From assembly GCA_014727835.1 (NCBI GenBank), contig WJMT01000070.1:62001-126000 (forward strand): 64,000 nt of DNA, in the 5' to 3' direction. The stretch is from Candidatus Aminicenantota bacterium (GTDB taxonomy: Bacteria > Acidobacteriota > Aminicenantia > Aminicenantales > Aminicenantaceae). This document shows, piece by piece, positions 18,255 through 27,883 of the stretch. The position numbers and the translations under genes are program-made. The notes below the pieces were generated by a model. It searched no databases and was not told the DNA's origin. It saw nothing but the letters and a program-made list of their open reading frames with translations. The stretch's first letter is position 1, and each line of letters starts with the position of its first letter.

Positions 18255-19787
18255 ATGAAACAGAATCAAATCAAGTGTGTGTTCATTTGTGTTTTGATGG
18301 TTTTGTTTGTAGGATTCAGTCCGAACATCTTGACTTCAGCGAAAAAGAATAAAGAAAAGAGTTCAGCCCTGGAATGGCTGAATCAACCTGAGGTCGTCCA
18401 AAGGTTTGGTGAAATATCAGACGCCATCTGGTCTTATGCTGAATTGGGAATGCAGGAATTCAAATCGTCAAATTTACTAGCAGATGCTTTAGAGCAGGAA
18501 GGATTTACAGTGGAGCGTGGAGCTGCCGGGATTCCCACTTGTTTTGTGGCTTCCTATGGTTCTGGATCTCCTGTCATTGGAATTCTGGGTGAGTATGACG
18601 CTCTTCCCATGCTTTCTCAGAAAGGAAGAGTACCAGTAAAAGACCCTATTGTGGAGGGAGCTCCAGGACACGGATGCGGACATAACACTATGGGGACAGC
18701 AGCCGCAGCCGCAGCCATTGCTGTTAAGAAGGTTATGGATGAGTATGGAATCGCAGGGACGATTAGAGTTTTTGGTTCTCCGGCTGAAGAAACACTGATC
18801 AGCCGGCCTTACATGGTGAGGGCGGGTTTGTTTGGTGATGTGGATGTGGTGATCGACAATCACAATTCCACCATCTTAGCGACTGGTTATGGGACCAGCG
18901 GAAATGCCATGTTTTCCTCAGTGTTTACTTTCAAAGGAACCACTTCGCATGGCGCCTCTCCGTGGACAGCAAAAAGCGCCTTGGATGCAGTGGAGATCAT
19001 GAATGTGGCTACCAATTATTTAAGGGAACATCTTTATTTTACATACAGGATGCATTATGTGGTCACAGAAGGGGGAGAAGCTCCCAATGTGGTTCCAGAC
19101 AGAGCCAGTGTGTGGTACTTTGTGCGGAACAGCGACTCAAGACTTGAGGCAATGCATGATAAGGTCATCAACTGTGCCAAAGCCGGAGCATTGGCGACAG
19201 GAACTGAAATGGAATTCAGAGTGCTGTCTGCAGTCCATCAACGAAATACCAATAAAGCTTTAGCTGAGGTGATTCAGGAGAACATCGAAATGGTAGGAAT
19301 GCCAAAGTGGTCAGAGGAAGAGATAGCATTTGCCAAACAGATTCAAAAGGAATTGGGAAGCTCAGAAGAAGGGATGCCCACTGAGACCAGAGATATCATT
19401 GATTTCAACAGAAGGAGGTTTGTGGGAGGAGGTTCTTCGGATGTGGGTGAAGTCACCAGAGTCGTTCCCACGGCAACACTCCTTTTTCCAGGAAGAGTTC
19501 CCGGCACTATTTCCCATCATTGGTCTGCTGTAGCGAGCAATTATGGATCCACTGCATGGAAAGGGCTGAATGCCGGAGCAAAGGTTATGGCAGCCACTGC
19601 TATTGACCTTTATCTGAATCAAGATCGATTGGCCAAGATCAAGGAAGAATTCGAAGCTTATGAAAAAGAACATCCCTATAAGCCTTTCCTGCCGGAAGAT
19701 TCAATGCCTCCTCTTAAACTGAATCAGGAGCTGATGAAAAAGTGGAGGCCTCATATGGAAAAGCACTATTCAAAGCATCATAAATGA
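18255..19787 (+). CDS. Exported M20 family amidohydrolase (AbgB-like)
   Basis: Residues 1-30 form a signal peptide (hydrophobic FICVLMVLFVGF). The mature part is an M20 metallo-amidohydrolase: GILGEYDALP and GHGCGHNTMG carry the metal-binding aspartate, histidine and cysteine residues, and GSPAEE contains the catalytic glutamate pair. A dimerisation domain follows (FKGTTSHGASPWTAKSALDAVEIM). The full-length layout with SSDVGEVTRVVPT near the end resembles aminobenzoyl-glutamate hydrolase subunit B. It probably cleaves N-acyl amino acids or dipeptide-like amides outside the cytoplasm. ATG 18255, eight bases after GGAGGA, is chosen over upstream starts that would hide the signal peptide. The GGT-like gene follows after 24 bases. 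Confidence 0.88.
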   Translation: MKQNQIKCVFICVLMVLFVGFSPNILTSAKKNKEKSSALEWLNQPEVVQRFGEISDAIWSYAELGMQEFKSSNLLADALEQEGFTVERGAAGIPTCFVASYGSGSPVIGILGEYDALPMLSQKGRVPVKDPIVEGAPGHGCGHNTMGTAAAAAAIAVKKVMDEYGIAGTIRVFGSPAEETLISRPYMVRAGLFGDVDVVIDNHNSTILATGYGTSGNAMFSSVFTFKGTTSHGASPWTAKSALDAVEIMNVATNYLREHLYFTYRMHYVVTEGGEAPNVVPDRASVWYFVRNSDSRLEAMHDKVINCAKAGALATGTEMEFRVLSAVHQRNTNKALAEVIQENIEMVGMPKWSEEEIAFAKQIQKELGSSEEGMPTETRDIIDFNRRRFVGGGSSDVGEVTRVVPTATLLFPGRVPGTISHHWSAVASNYGSTAWKGLNAGAKVMAATAIDLYLNQDRLAKIKEEFEAYEKEHPYKPFLPEDSMPPLKLNQELMKKWRPHMEKHYSKHHK

Positions 19788-19811
19788 GAGATGTTTTTAA
19801 GGAGGATGATC

Positions 19812-21686
19812 ATGATCGATCCTAAACAGAATAAATTGAAAACGTTTGGTATTTTGAGTCTGTTTTTTGCGGTTTTGCTTTTCAATCCCCAGTTTTCCTT
19901 AAGTCAGACACAGAAGCCGATTCTTCACGGGAAACATTGGGTGGCTATCACAGGAAAACCATTAGGAGCGACAGCAGGAGCAAAAATATTTGAGAAAGGA
20001 GGAAATGCAGTGGATGCCTCCTGTGCTATGCTGGCTGCTGTATGCACCATGTATGACGTGTTGAGCTGGGGAGGAGAAACACAAGCACTCATCTACAATC
20101 CTCAAACCAAAAAGGTCATTGGAATCAATGCTCTTGGAGTGGCTCCAACAGGCGCGACTCCTGAATTTTTCAAAGAAAAAGGACTGGAATATCCTCCTGC
20201 TTATGGACCCTTAGCTGCTGTAACTCCGGGAAATCCAGGAGGACTCATGACCATGCTGGCTGAATTTGGGACTATGAGTCTCAAACAGGTGCTTGAGCCT
20301 GCTATGGAGATGGCAGCGGGTTATCCAGTTGAAAAGGAACTGGTGAGTCGAATAGAGAGGAGTAAAGACCGAATAAAAAAATGGCCTTATTCCAAAAAAG
20401 TACTGCTTCCGAACTTGGGGCAGGAACATGAAGCCCCTCAAGTCGGGGAAATATTTGTCCAAAAAGATCTTCTGAATACCTTGAAAAAATTAGTAGAAGC
20501 CGAAGAAACAGCATTGAATCAGGGGAAGACCCGGAAGCAGGCAATCTATGCGGCTTATGACAGATTTTACAAAGGAGATATCGCAGATGAATTTGTCAGA
20601 GGATGCCAGGAACAGGGAGGACTTATCACCAAAAAGGACCTGGAAAACTGGCAGGTTTATCTTGAGGAACCTGTGATGACCACATACAAAGAGATTGAAG
20701 TGTATAAATTAACCTGCTGGGTTCAGGGGCCTGTGATGCTTCAAATGCTGAATATGCTGGAAAACATAGACCTGAAAGAAATGGGATACAACAGTGTCAA
20801 TTACATCCACACTTTGTATCAAGTCATGAATCTGGCTTATGCTGACAGGGATTTCTATTACGGAGATCCTTATTTTCCTCCGGAAGAACCCATCAAAGGG
20901 CTTCTGTCCAAAGAATACGCCAAACAAAGATTGAACATATTGAATTGGAATGTCAATGATCCAGATGTGAAGCCAGGAAATCCTTATCCCTTTGAAGGCA
21001 GGACCAATCCGTACCTGGATCTGGTGGAAAAATGGTCGAATGTAGGCCATGAAAAGAAACAAATGACAGACCTTGAAATTCAAACCTTTGAATCGGATTT
21101 TTTCGCTGGTACAACTTCTATTCAGGCAGCGGATGAGAATGGCTGGGTGGTCTCCATCACTCCAAGCGGAGGGTGGATTCCCGCTTGCATTGCCGGTGAA
21201 ACCGGGATAGGAATGAGTCAAAGAATGCAGAGTTTTGTTCTGGAGAAAGAAAAGAACCCGTTTAATGTGCTGACGCCTGGAAAAAGACCAAGGGCCACGC
21301 TCACTCCCGGAATGGCTTTGAAGGAGGGCAAGCCTTTTCTTTCTTTTGCAGTCCAAGGAGGAGATACACAAGATCAGAACCTTGTTCAATTTTTCTTAAA
21401 TATGACCGAGTTTGATATGAATGTACAGGAAGCGTGTGAAGCGCCTAATATTGTCAGCTATCAAATGCAGAGTTCTTTTGGTGAACATACCGCACGTCCT
21501 GGAAGATTGACTCTCAACACCAGCACACCCGAGGATATCATTAAGATCCTTGAAAATATGGGATATGACATAAACAAAAGAGATCGGACATCTGGGCCTA
21601 TCAATGCCATTTATTTTGATTGGAAGCACGGAACATTCTGGGGAGGAGCCAGCAATTACGGAGATGATTATGGAATCGCCTGGTGA
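19812..21686 (+). CDS. Exported gamma-glutamyltranspeptidase family protein
   Basis: A 624-residue Ntn-hydrolase homologue with a signal peptide (residues about 11-34, ending LSLSQ-like). It keeps ATAGAKIFEKGGNAVDASCAMLAA at the N-terminus, the GTTSIQAAD junction whose threonine is the expected self-cleavage and catalytic residue, and PRATLTPGMALKEGKPFLSFAVQGGDTQDQN near the end. Substrates could be glutathione-like gamma-glutamyl compounds or other amides; this branch (YwrD-like) is less well defined. ATG 19812 sits six bases after a perfect AAGGAGG, whereas upstream in-frame ATGs overlap that site. It is part of an operon with the M20 gene. Confidence 0.85.
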   Translation: MIDPKQNKLKTFGILSLFFAVLLFNPQFSLSQTQKPILHGKHWVAITGKPLGATAGAKIFEKGGNAVDASCAMLAAVCTMYDVLSWGGETQALIYNPQTKKVIGINALGVAPTGATPEFFKEKGLEYPPAYGPLAAVTPGNPGGLMTMLAEFGTMSLKQVLEPAMEMAAGYPVEKELVSRIERSKDRIKKWPYSKKVLLPNLGQEHEAPQVGEIFVQKDLLNTLKKLVEAEETALNQGKTRKQAIYAAYDRFYKGDIADEFVRGCQEQGGLITKKDLENWQVYLEEPVMTTYKEIEVYKLTCWVQGPVMLQMLNMLENIDLKEMGYNSVNYIHTLYQVMNLAYADRDFYYGDPYFPPEEPIKGLLSKEYAKQRLNILNWNVNDPDVKPGNPYPFEGRTNPYLDLVEKWSNVGHEKKQMTDLEIQTFESDFFAGTTSIQAADENGWVVSITPSGGWIPACIAGETGIGMSQRMQSFVLEKEKNPFNVLTPGKRPRATLTPGMALKEGKPFLSFAVQGGDTQDQNLVQFFLNMTEFDMNVQEACEAPNIVSYQMQSSFGEHTARPGRLTLNTSTPEDIIKILENMGYDINKRDRTSGPINAIYFDWKHGTFWGGASNYGDDYGIAW

Positions 21687-21718
21687 GGTGAAAGGCCTTG
21701 GAAAATTCGTTTTTAACC

Positions 21719-21746
21719 TTGACTTTAAATAAGATCCTGATATAAA
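21719..21746 (+). promoter_or_regulatory. Putative promoter for the 21792 hydrolase
   Basis: TTGACT (21719-21724), 16-base spacer, TATAAA (21741-21746), placed 45 bases before the ATG. Confidence 0.5.
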
Positions 21747-21791
21747 TAGATTGTTTGATTCCTGGATACATCAACTGAGGGAGAAGCCTCA

Positions 21792-22655
21792 ATGGGGGAG
21801 GACAATATAAAAATCAGCACAAACACTGAATTGTTCAAGACATTTGATGACATCAAACTTTTTGAACAATCGTTCACCCCGGAAAAAGATATCAAAGGGA
21901 TCATTGTTCTCATCCATGGCTTAACAGAGCACAGCGGGAGTTACATCAAGGTTTCAAAAACTTTCGCTAAGCACAAGTACGCGGTCAATTTGTTTGACCT
22001 TAGAGGCCACGGAAAGTCAGATGGACCGTTTGCCTTTATGGATTCGTTTGAAGATTTTCTGGATGACCTTTCCGTGTTTTTAAACATTGTAAAGGACAGA
22101 TACCCAAAAAAACCTGTTTTTTTGTTTGGTCAAGGAATGGGTGGGATTCTTTCAACACTCTATGTCATAGAAAACAAACCAGATATCAGGGGATTGATCC
22201 TGAGTGCTCCGGCTCTCCAACTCAATGGTTTGATCTCTCCCATTTTGCAAAGATTTGCCATGCTGCTGGGAAGATTAATCCCCAGATGGCCTCTTATCGA
22301 AATCAAACCCTCTTTGGTTTCCAAAGATCCCATAGTGGTCCAAGCCTATGAGAAGGATCCCCTCGTTTATCATGGAAAGATCTATGCCCGAACCTGCTTG
22401 GAGCTTATACGCGCATCCAAGAAAGTGAACCAGCAAGCAAATGAGATCAAGCCTCCTGTGTTCATCGTTCATGGACGGGAAGATCTCTTATTTGACCATG
22501 AAGGAAGCAGCCAGTTTTTTCAAAAACTCAATTCGCCTGATAAGTTTCTTCAGATTTATAAAGGACTTTCACATTATTTGTTGTTTGGTTCTCAAGGTCG
22601 CAAAGTCATAGAAGACATCATCCAGTGGGCTGACTCTCACGTCAGGTCTTCTTAA
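21792..22655 (+). CDS. Alpha/beta hydrolase, monoacylglycerol-lipase type, nucleophile missing
   Basis: A 287-residue protein with the layout of Hydrolase_4/MGL lysophospholipases: oxyanion-side HGLTEHSG at 42-49, DLRGHGKSDGP at 69-79, and the later triad residues aspartate 231 (GREDLLFD) and histidine 261 (GLSHYLL). The nucleophile elbow, normally GHSMGG, reads GQGMGG at 113-118, so the serine is a glycine (codon GGA) at position 115. It is therefore not expected to work as a serine hydrolase; it may be inactive, a binding protein, or use other chemistry. The start has GAGGGAGA upstream. There is no signal peptide. Confidence 0.85.
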   Translation: MGEDNIKISTNTELFKTFDDIKLFEQSFTPEKDIKGIIVLIHGLTEHSGSYIKVSKTFAKHKYAVNLFDLRGHGKSDGPFAFMDSFEDFLDDLSVFLNIVKDRYPKKPVFLFGQGMGGILSTLYVIENKPDIRGLILSAPALQLNGLISPILQRFAMLLGRLIPRWPLIEIKPSLVSKDPIVVQAYEKDPLVYHGKIYARTCLELIRASKKVNQQANEIKPPVFIVHGREDLLFDHEGSSQFFQKLNSPDKFLQIYKGLSHYLLFGSQGRKVIEDIIQWADSHVRSS

Positions 22656-22670
22656 AAAGCAAGACTGTTC

Positions 22671-25397
22671 TTATTTGTACCAGTGGTCTTTGAGTATGGA
22701 GCTTTTTTTAGTGATTTCTGTTCCGTCCACACAGAGTTTGAAGAGGTAATCTCCACATCTGACAGGTTCGTATGAATAGTCCACATCAATCTCCATATTG
22801 TATCCATATGATCGGTACATTTTGATGCGCTCTCGGATCATCTTTTTCTCTTCGGGTGTTCTTTCTTTTCTTTGAGTCATGTTCCAGAGGATCTGATTCA
22901 GTCCGGCTTTATTGGTGCCTTTGATTTCATTGATCATGAAACCGCCTTTATAGACCTGCAGTTTGACATCATTTTCTGCGGGCTTTTTCAGGTAGTAGTT
23001 GATCACAAGTCCTCTGCGTTCACTTTCCCCATTGAAATTGGATGAGCTGTAATTGATGTTTTTATTGCTGATCCATTTCACCTTAGGTTCAATGTCAAAT
23101 AAGTGGACATCTTTTTCCAATACAGATTTGGATAGCTGCTGTAAGAAGGTGATATCTGTGATGAAAATGCCCCGTCCGTGTGTGGCCACTACCAGGTCAT
23201 TTTCCCTGGAATGGATGACCAAGTCATGGACCGGCTGAGTAGGCATATCCCCTTTCATCTTATTCCAGCTCTGGCCAGCATCTAGAGATACATAAACAGC
23301 AAATTCGGTTCCTACAAACAGCAAATCAGGATTGGTATGATCCTCTTTGACTACATTTATGGGTTCCTCAGGAAGACCAGCCGAGATATCAGTCCAAGTC
23401 TTTCCAAAATCTTCAGTTTTGTAAAGAAAAGCTCTGAAATCGTCCCTTCTGTAACCAGTGTATGAGACATATGCTGTGCCGGGAAAATGATGAGATGCCG
23501 TTACTCTGCTGACCCAATATCCGGGATTTCCTGTTATATTCTGATTCAATTGAGTCCAATCTTTTCCCATGTTTTTGGTCATCCAGACATTGCCGTCATC
23601 TGTACCGACCCACAGAAGTCCCAGTACAAGAGGGGATTCATCAAAGGAAGTTATGGTGCAGTACTGGATGTTTCCGTCTCCGCCTTTTCCAGTGGTTAGT
23701 TTTTCAGGGTCGTTTGTGGTCAAGTCCGGACTGATCACTTCCCATGATTCTCCTCTAAAAGAAGACCGGACAACTTTATTGCCGCAGTGATAGATCACGT
23801 CACTGTTGTGAGAAGAGACCAGGATCGGTGAGTTCCAATTCCATCTCATATCCCTGTCTATATTCCGATATGCAATGCTTTTGGTTTCTCCGGTGAGCAA
23901 ATCTGTTCTCTGGAGAGGCCCGAATTGAGATTCATTGTACAGGTATCTGTTGTTTTTCCAATCAAACACATTGTACATTCCATCTCCTCCGCCCACTCTC
24001 TGCCAGTCTTCGAACCGGATAGGACTGTAGTCGCGTTTGGTGTGAGGACCCATTTGAGATCCGTTATCCTGGAGGCCTCCAGCCACATTGTATGGGTAGG
24101 ACATATCCACTCCCACAGCATAAAACTGGGCTAAAGGAATGTTATCTGGATGATACCAGTGCTTCCCTCCGTCATAGGTGATCCCCATACCATGGTCATA
24201 CCCCAACCACATATGTTCAGAATTTTTGGGATTTATCCATAAGGCATGATCGTCGCCACCAAATCCGAGAGGCCGTCTCTCCCATGTTTTTCCGCCGTCA
24301 TAAGTTCCCCATGAAGCAGCGCTCAACACATGCACCACCTGGTCATCATTGGGATCGATGATGATCTGACCGTAATAATAAGCAGGGCGTCCGCCAATGC
24401 TTTGACCGTCCGGGCTGACCTTTTTCCAAGTCTTGCCCGCATCATCTGACCGATAGACTTCTCCACCGATCATTCCTTCACTGGATTGATCATTCAGGAG
24501 CTCTTGATATCGTTCTTCATCAGACATTCCGGATTTGTTGGCATTTTCAATCGTGGCGTACACAATATTCGGATTTTTTCGATACACATCAAGACCGATA
24601 CGCCCCAGCATCCCCTCCGGAAGACCGCCTCCGAGTTTTGTCCAGGTTTCTCCGGCATTTGTGGATTTGTAGATCCGGCTGCCCGGACCTCCCAGGTTAA
24701 AAGTGTAGGGCTTTCTGACTTTATCATAAGTGGCTGCATAGAGAATATCGGGATTTGTTGGGTCCATGACACAGTCCACCACTCCGATTTGTTTTCCTCT
24801 GATCTTCATGTCTAAGACCTTTTTCCAGGTTTTTCCCCCGTCTTCTGTTTTGTAAAGTCCCCGTTCGGGATTTTCTGAATAAAGATGGCCCAGTGCAGCT
24901 ACATACAGGATATCCGGATTTGTGGGATGGATCTCTATGGCGCCGATATGATGAGATTCTTTCAATCCCATGTTTGTCCAGGTTTTTCCTGCATCTGTGG
25001 ACTTGTACATTCCATCTCCCCAGTAAGAGCTTCGGCTGTTGTTTGCTTCTCCGGTTCCTACCCATATGATTTCTGGGTGAGACGGAGATACAGCCACGTC
25101 TCCGATAGAGAAAACGTTTTGATTGGTGAAAAGAGGTTTGAAAGTGATCCCATTGTCTGTTGTTTTCCACAGTCCTCCACTTGCGGTAGCCGCATAGAAC
25201 GTATGGGGTTCTTTTTCACACCAGGCAAAATCCACATATCTGCCCCCCTGGCGAGTCGGTCCGATTTCACGGTATTTCACACGATTTGAAAAATTCTCTT
25301 CCATTGCCTGGCTGAACAGCATGACACTGCTGACCAAAAACAGACAGACCAGCAGTCCAGCAGTCCGATAAAACACATTCTTTTTTTGAATTCGCAT
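22671..25397 (-). CDS. Secreted sortilin-like Asp-box propeller protein, 908 aa
   Basis: A signal peptide spans residues 9-31. About ten Asp-box repeats follow (TTDNGITF, STDAGKTW, TEDGGKTW, SDDAGKTW, TEDFGKTW, SLDAGQSW), with the shared AGGLQDNGS motif and VGTGEANNSRSSYWGDGMYKS blade. It is a clear paralogue of the 4043-7186 product, but has an insertion near residue 300 (MSDEERYQELLNDQSSEG) and lacks that protein's coiled tail; its C-terminus is a short beta domain (EPVRCGDYLFKLCVDG). The start has GAGGAGG at four-base spacing. It lies 21 bases downstream of the TonB receptor gene, so the two probably form an operon, suggesting a surface binding or degradation role. Confidence 0.8.
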   Translation of the reverse strand: MRIQKKNVFYRTAGLLVCLFLVSSVMLFSQAMEENFSNRVKYREIGPTRQGGRYVDFAWCEKEPHTFYAATASGGLWKTTDNGITFKPLFTNQNVFSIGDVAVSPSHPEIIWVGTGEANNSRSSYWGDGMYKSTDAGKTWTNMGLKESHHIGAIEIHPTNPDILYVAALGHLYSENPERGLYKTEDGGKTWKKVLDMKIRGKQIGVVDCVMDPTNPDILYAATYDKVRKPYTFNLGGPGSRIYKSTNAGETWTKLGGGLPEGMLGRIGLDVYRKNPNIVYATIENANKSGMSDEERYQELLNDQSSEGMIGGEVYRSDDAGKTWKKVSPDGQSIGGRPAYYYGQIIIDPNDDQVVHVLSAASWGTYDGGKTWERRPLGFGGDDHALWINPKNSEHMWLGYDHGMGITYDGGKHWYHPDNIPLAQFYAVGVDMSYPYNVAGGLQDNGSQMGPHTKRDYSPIRFEDWQRVGGGDGMYNVFDWKNNRYLYNESQFGPLQRTDLLTGETKSIAYRNIDRDMRWNWNSPILVSSHNSDVIYHCGNKVVRSSFRGESWEVISPDLTTNDPEKLTTGKGGDGNIQYCTITSFDESPLVLGLLWVGTDDGNVWMTKNMGKDWTQLNQNITGNPGYWVSRVTASHHFPGTAYVSYTGYRRDDFRAFLYKTEDFGKTWTDISAGLPEEPINVVKEDHTNPDLLFVGTEFAVYVSLDAGQSWNKMKGDMPTQPVHDLVIHSRENDLVVATHGRGIFITDITFLQQLSKSVLEKDVHLFDIEPKVKWISNKNINYSSSNFNGESERRGLVINYYLKKPAENDVKLQVYKGGFMINEIKGTNKAGLNQILWNMTQRKERTPEEKKMIRERIKMYRSYGYNMEIDVDYSYEPVRCGDYLFKLCVDGTEITKKSSILKDHWYK

Positions 25398-25418
25398 AAC
25401 TCCTCCTCGTTATTTTTT

Positions 25419-27650
25419 TTAAAACAAATAGGATGCTCGCAATATAAAGGTTCTTGCCGGAGCATACACCCCTTTTTCATCAGCAGAAGCTCTAAAGGTT
25501 TGGTTCAAAAGGTTCTTGGTGATCAATACGATTTTGAAGTGATTTTTGAAACTATATCCCACCATGCAATCCAGGAGAGTGAAGCCATTGATCTCAATCT
25601 CCAAGGGACCCGGATTTTTTTTAGGAGCAGATAAAGTCAATTTGGGTTCGATCCAAAAATTCCCCGGAGAGAACTTTGTGCTCAAAGTGATGCGGAAGGG
25701 GGGGATGTAATTCATGGGAGTGTTGTCCGAGGTCTGTTTGCCGGCCATATGATGAAAGTTGGTGAAGATCTCAAAATCTTTCATTAACCAAAAATAAAAT
25801 TCCCCTTCCACTCCCGTAATATATCCCTTATTCAAATTTTCATAATAATATTCATCGATATCTCCACTTTGATATTTGTGGATCATATCAAAGATAGAAT
25901 TGCGAAACAGATACACAGAACCAAAAAAGTTTCCCTGGAGATAACGGAGACCCACATCCAGATTTAAGCTTTTTTCAGGATCCAGATCCGGATTGCCAAA
26001 AACAGTTCCTCTTCCTGTGAGTCCAGTATAAAACAGCTCACTGATTGTAGGAAACCGAAAAGAACGGCCTGCATTTGCAAGAAGGGATAAATAGGGGTTC
26101 AATTGAAAAATGGAGCCGATGTAGGCTGTAAAGGACTGGTCATTTCTGAAAACTCGGCCTCCTTTGATAAGGCCGTTGCTGGTAGTGATGTGATCAAAAC
26201 GGGCTCCAGCATTTAATGTGATCTGGTTTGACAGATGAAATTTATCATCTACATAAAAACCAAAATTATGTCTGCTGGCATTGAGAAGAGAAGTCTCTTT
26301 GGTTTGCGCGGACACCTGCCCTAACTCATCCAGCAACCATGCTGTATTGCTGTCATTGATGTTCCCTCTGCCGAAATAATCAGCTCCCAAATTGAATGTA
26401 TGGCGCTTTCCAATGTCTCTGCTGCCGCGGATTTTAAAGCCAAAGTTCAAAGTCTCGATTTGAGCTGAATTTCTTTTAAAGACCGAGCGGTCCTGTCTGA
26501 GATCTTCTTTTTGGGTCTCCAGCAAAGAGGAAAAGATATAAAATCGGGCATTCAAGGAATTTAAGAACAATTTGTTTTTGGCTTCATAGCCGATGGAAAA
26601 TACGGTATTTCTTTCATTCGGGTACCATCGGGGTTTGAATTCAGACGAAGGGCTTGGTTTGCCTATGTTTGTGCCTTGATAATTGAACAGCAGGATTTCA
26701 ACCTGGGAGTCTTTTCCGGATCTGTTTAATTTGAGCATTAAATCATAGTCAGAATATCTGGACCATTTGATGACTCCATCAGGAGAAGAATAATCATTGG
26801 CTTTTTTTCCATTGGCTGAAAACAAATAACCGAAATTGTTAAGGGTTCCACTGAGATTAAAAGATGCTGACCTTTCTTCCCTGATGGTGTTGTAGCTGAG
26901 GTCTATATTCCCTGATAGAGAGTCTGTTGACTCTGGAGATTTTGTAATGATATTGAGGATGCCACCTATGGCTCCGGAACCATAATAAACCGAGTAGGGC
27001 CCGCGGTTGACTTCCAAACGCTCGATATTGTTGACATTTATAAAAGATGCACTGGCTCCGATCCTCCTTTCCGAACGAATTCGGATTCCGTCCATAAGAA
27101 GGAGGATGCGGTGTTCGGCAAGTCCCCGGATAGCAGGAACCATGGAGTAGCCGCCTTTGCCAACAGCTGTCACTCCGGGGCTGTTTTCTACAGATTCTGT
27201 GATGTTGGACGTGCCCAGATGATAAAGGGCTTGATCATTCAGAATGGTTCGGTGAGAAGGGAGACTGACGTCTATAGTGGAATCTGATTCAGCAGTGACA
27301 GTGATTTCCTCTTTGATGGTGATCAGCTTAGGAGTCCTTTTATACAAGTCCACTTTTATGATGTCATTTTCTTCAGGTTTGACTGTCACTTCCAGGACTC
27401 CCGGCATAAAATCTGTATGCATAAAAAGAAGTCTGTAAGAACCAGACTCTAAACCTTTAATGACAAATTCTCCCTCAGAGTTTGTGGTTGTTTTTTTTTC
27501 TGAATTGAAGATTTCTACTGTAACGCCCCTGAGGGGATTTCCATTCTCATCAAAAACCCTTCCTTTTAAAATGGTTTCAGGCGAAAAGGAATAGAAATAA
27601 GGGATCAGAAAAAAAAGAGAGAGGAGAAGAAAGCAGGTCAATCGTTTCAT
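25419..27650 (-). CDS. TonB-dependent outer-membrane receptor
   Basis: A 743-residue protein with a signal peptide at 1-22. A carboxypeptidase-regulatory-like beta-sandwich spans about 28-95 (GRVFDENGNPLRGVTVEIFNSEKK). The plug domain spans about 125-240 (GVTAVGKGGYSMVPAIRGLAEHRILLLMDGIRI ... RGPYSVYYGSGAIGGILNIITK). A beta-barrel runs to the terminal YLF, ending in the aromatic residue expected of outer-membrane proteins. It imports a large or scarce ligand using TonB energy; the ligand is unknown. ATG 27650 follows GGAGG by six bases and is preferred to the TTG one codon earlier. It is co-transcribed with the Asp-box gene downstream. Confidence 0.92.
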   Translation of the reverse strand: MKRLTCFLLLSLFFLIPYFYSFSPETILKGRVFDENGNPLRGVTVEIFNSEKKTTTNSEGEFVIKGLESGSYRLLFMHTDFMPGVLEVTVKPEENDIIKVDLYKRTPKLITIKEEITVTAESDSTIDVSLPSHRTILNDQALYHLGTSNITESVENSPGVTAVGKGGYSMVPAIRGLAEHRILLLMDGIRIRSERRIGASASFINVNNIERLEVNRGPYSVYYGSGAIGGILNIITKSPESTDSLSGNIDLSYNTIREERSASFNLSGTLNNFGYLFSANGKKANDYSSPDGVIKWSRYSDYDLMLKLNRSGKDSQVEILLFNYQGTNIGKPSPSSEFKPRWYPNERNTVFSIGYEAKNKLFLNSLNARFYIFSSLLETQKEDLRQDRSVFKRNSAQIETLNFGFKIRGSRDIGKRHTFNLGADYFGRGNINDSNTAWLLDELGQVSAQTKETSLLNASRHNFGFYVDDKFHLSNQITLNAGARFDHITTSNGLIKGGRVFRNDQSFTAYIGSIFQLNPYLSLLANAGRSFRFPTISELFYTGLTGRGTVFGNPDLDPEKSLNLDVGLRYLQGNFFGSVYLFRNSIFDMIHKYQSGDIDEYYYENLNKGYITGVEGEFYFWLMKDFEIFTNFHHMAGKQTSDNTPMNYIPPFRITLSTKFSPGNFWIEPKLTLSAPKKNPGPLEIEINGFTLLDCMVGYSFKNHFKIVLITKNLLNQTFRASADEKGVYAPARTFILRASYLF

Positions 27651-27883
27651 CAAGTCCTCCGATAATCTTTTTAATCCTCCTCCTATCTCCTTATCACTTA
27701 TCTCCCTTTAAAGAATCTCATGCTATCACCAAGCTGCAGGATTTTCAAGAAATATTAGATATGAGAAAACAGTTCATAAAAATTGATACATGATTGCAGT
27801 AGAGAAACCTTCTTTGTTATGATAGTCTACTTTTTGATGCAAAGCAGATCTGAGCAAAATAACATAAAAAGAGGAATTTCATT

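Noticed and set aside
20709-21389. 226-aa antisense ORF inside the GGT-like gene
   Set aside because: Shadow frame; the sense frame carries GGT motifs and a good ribosome site.
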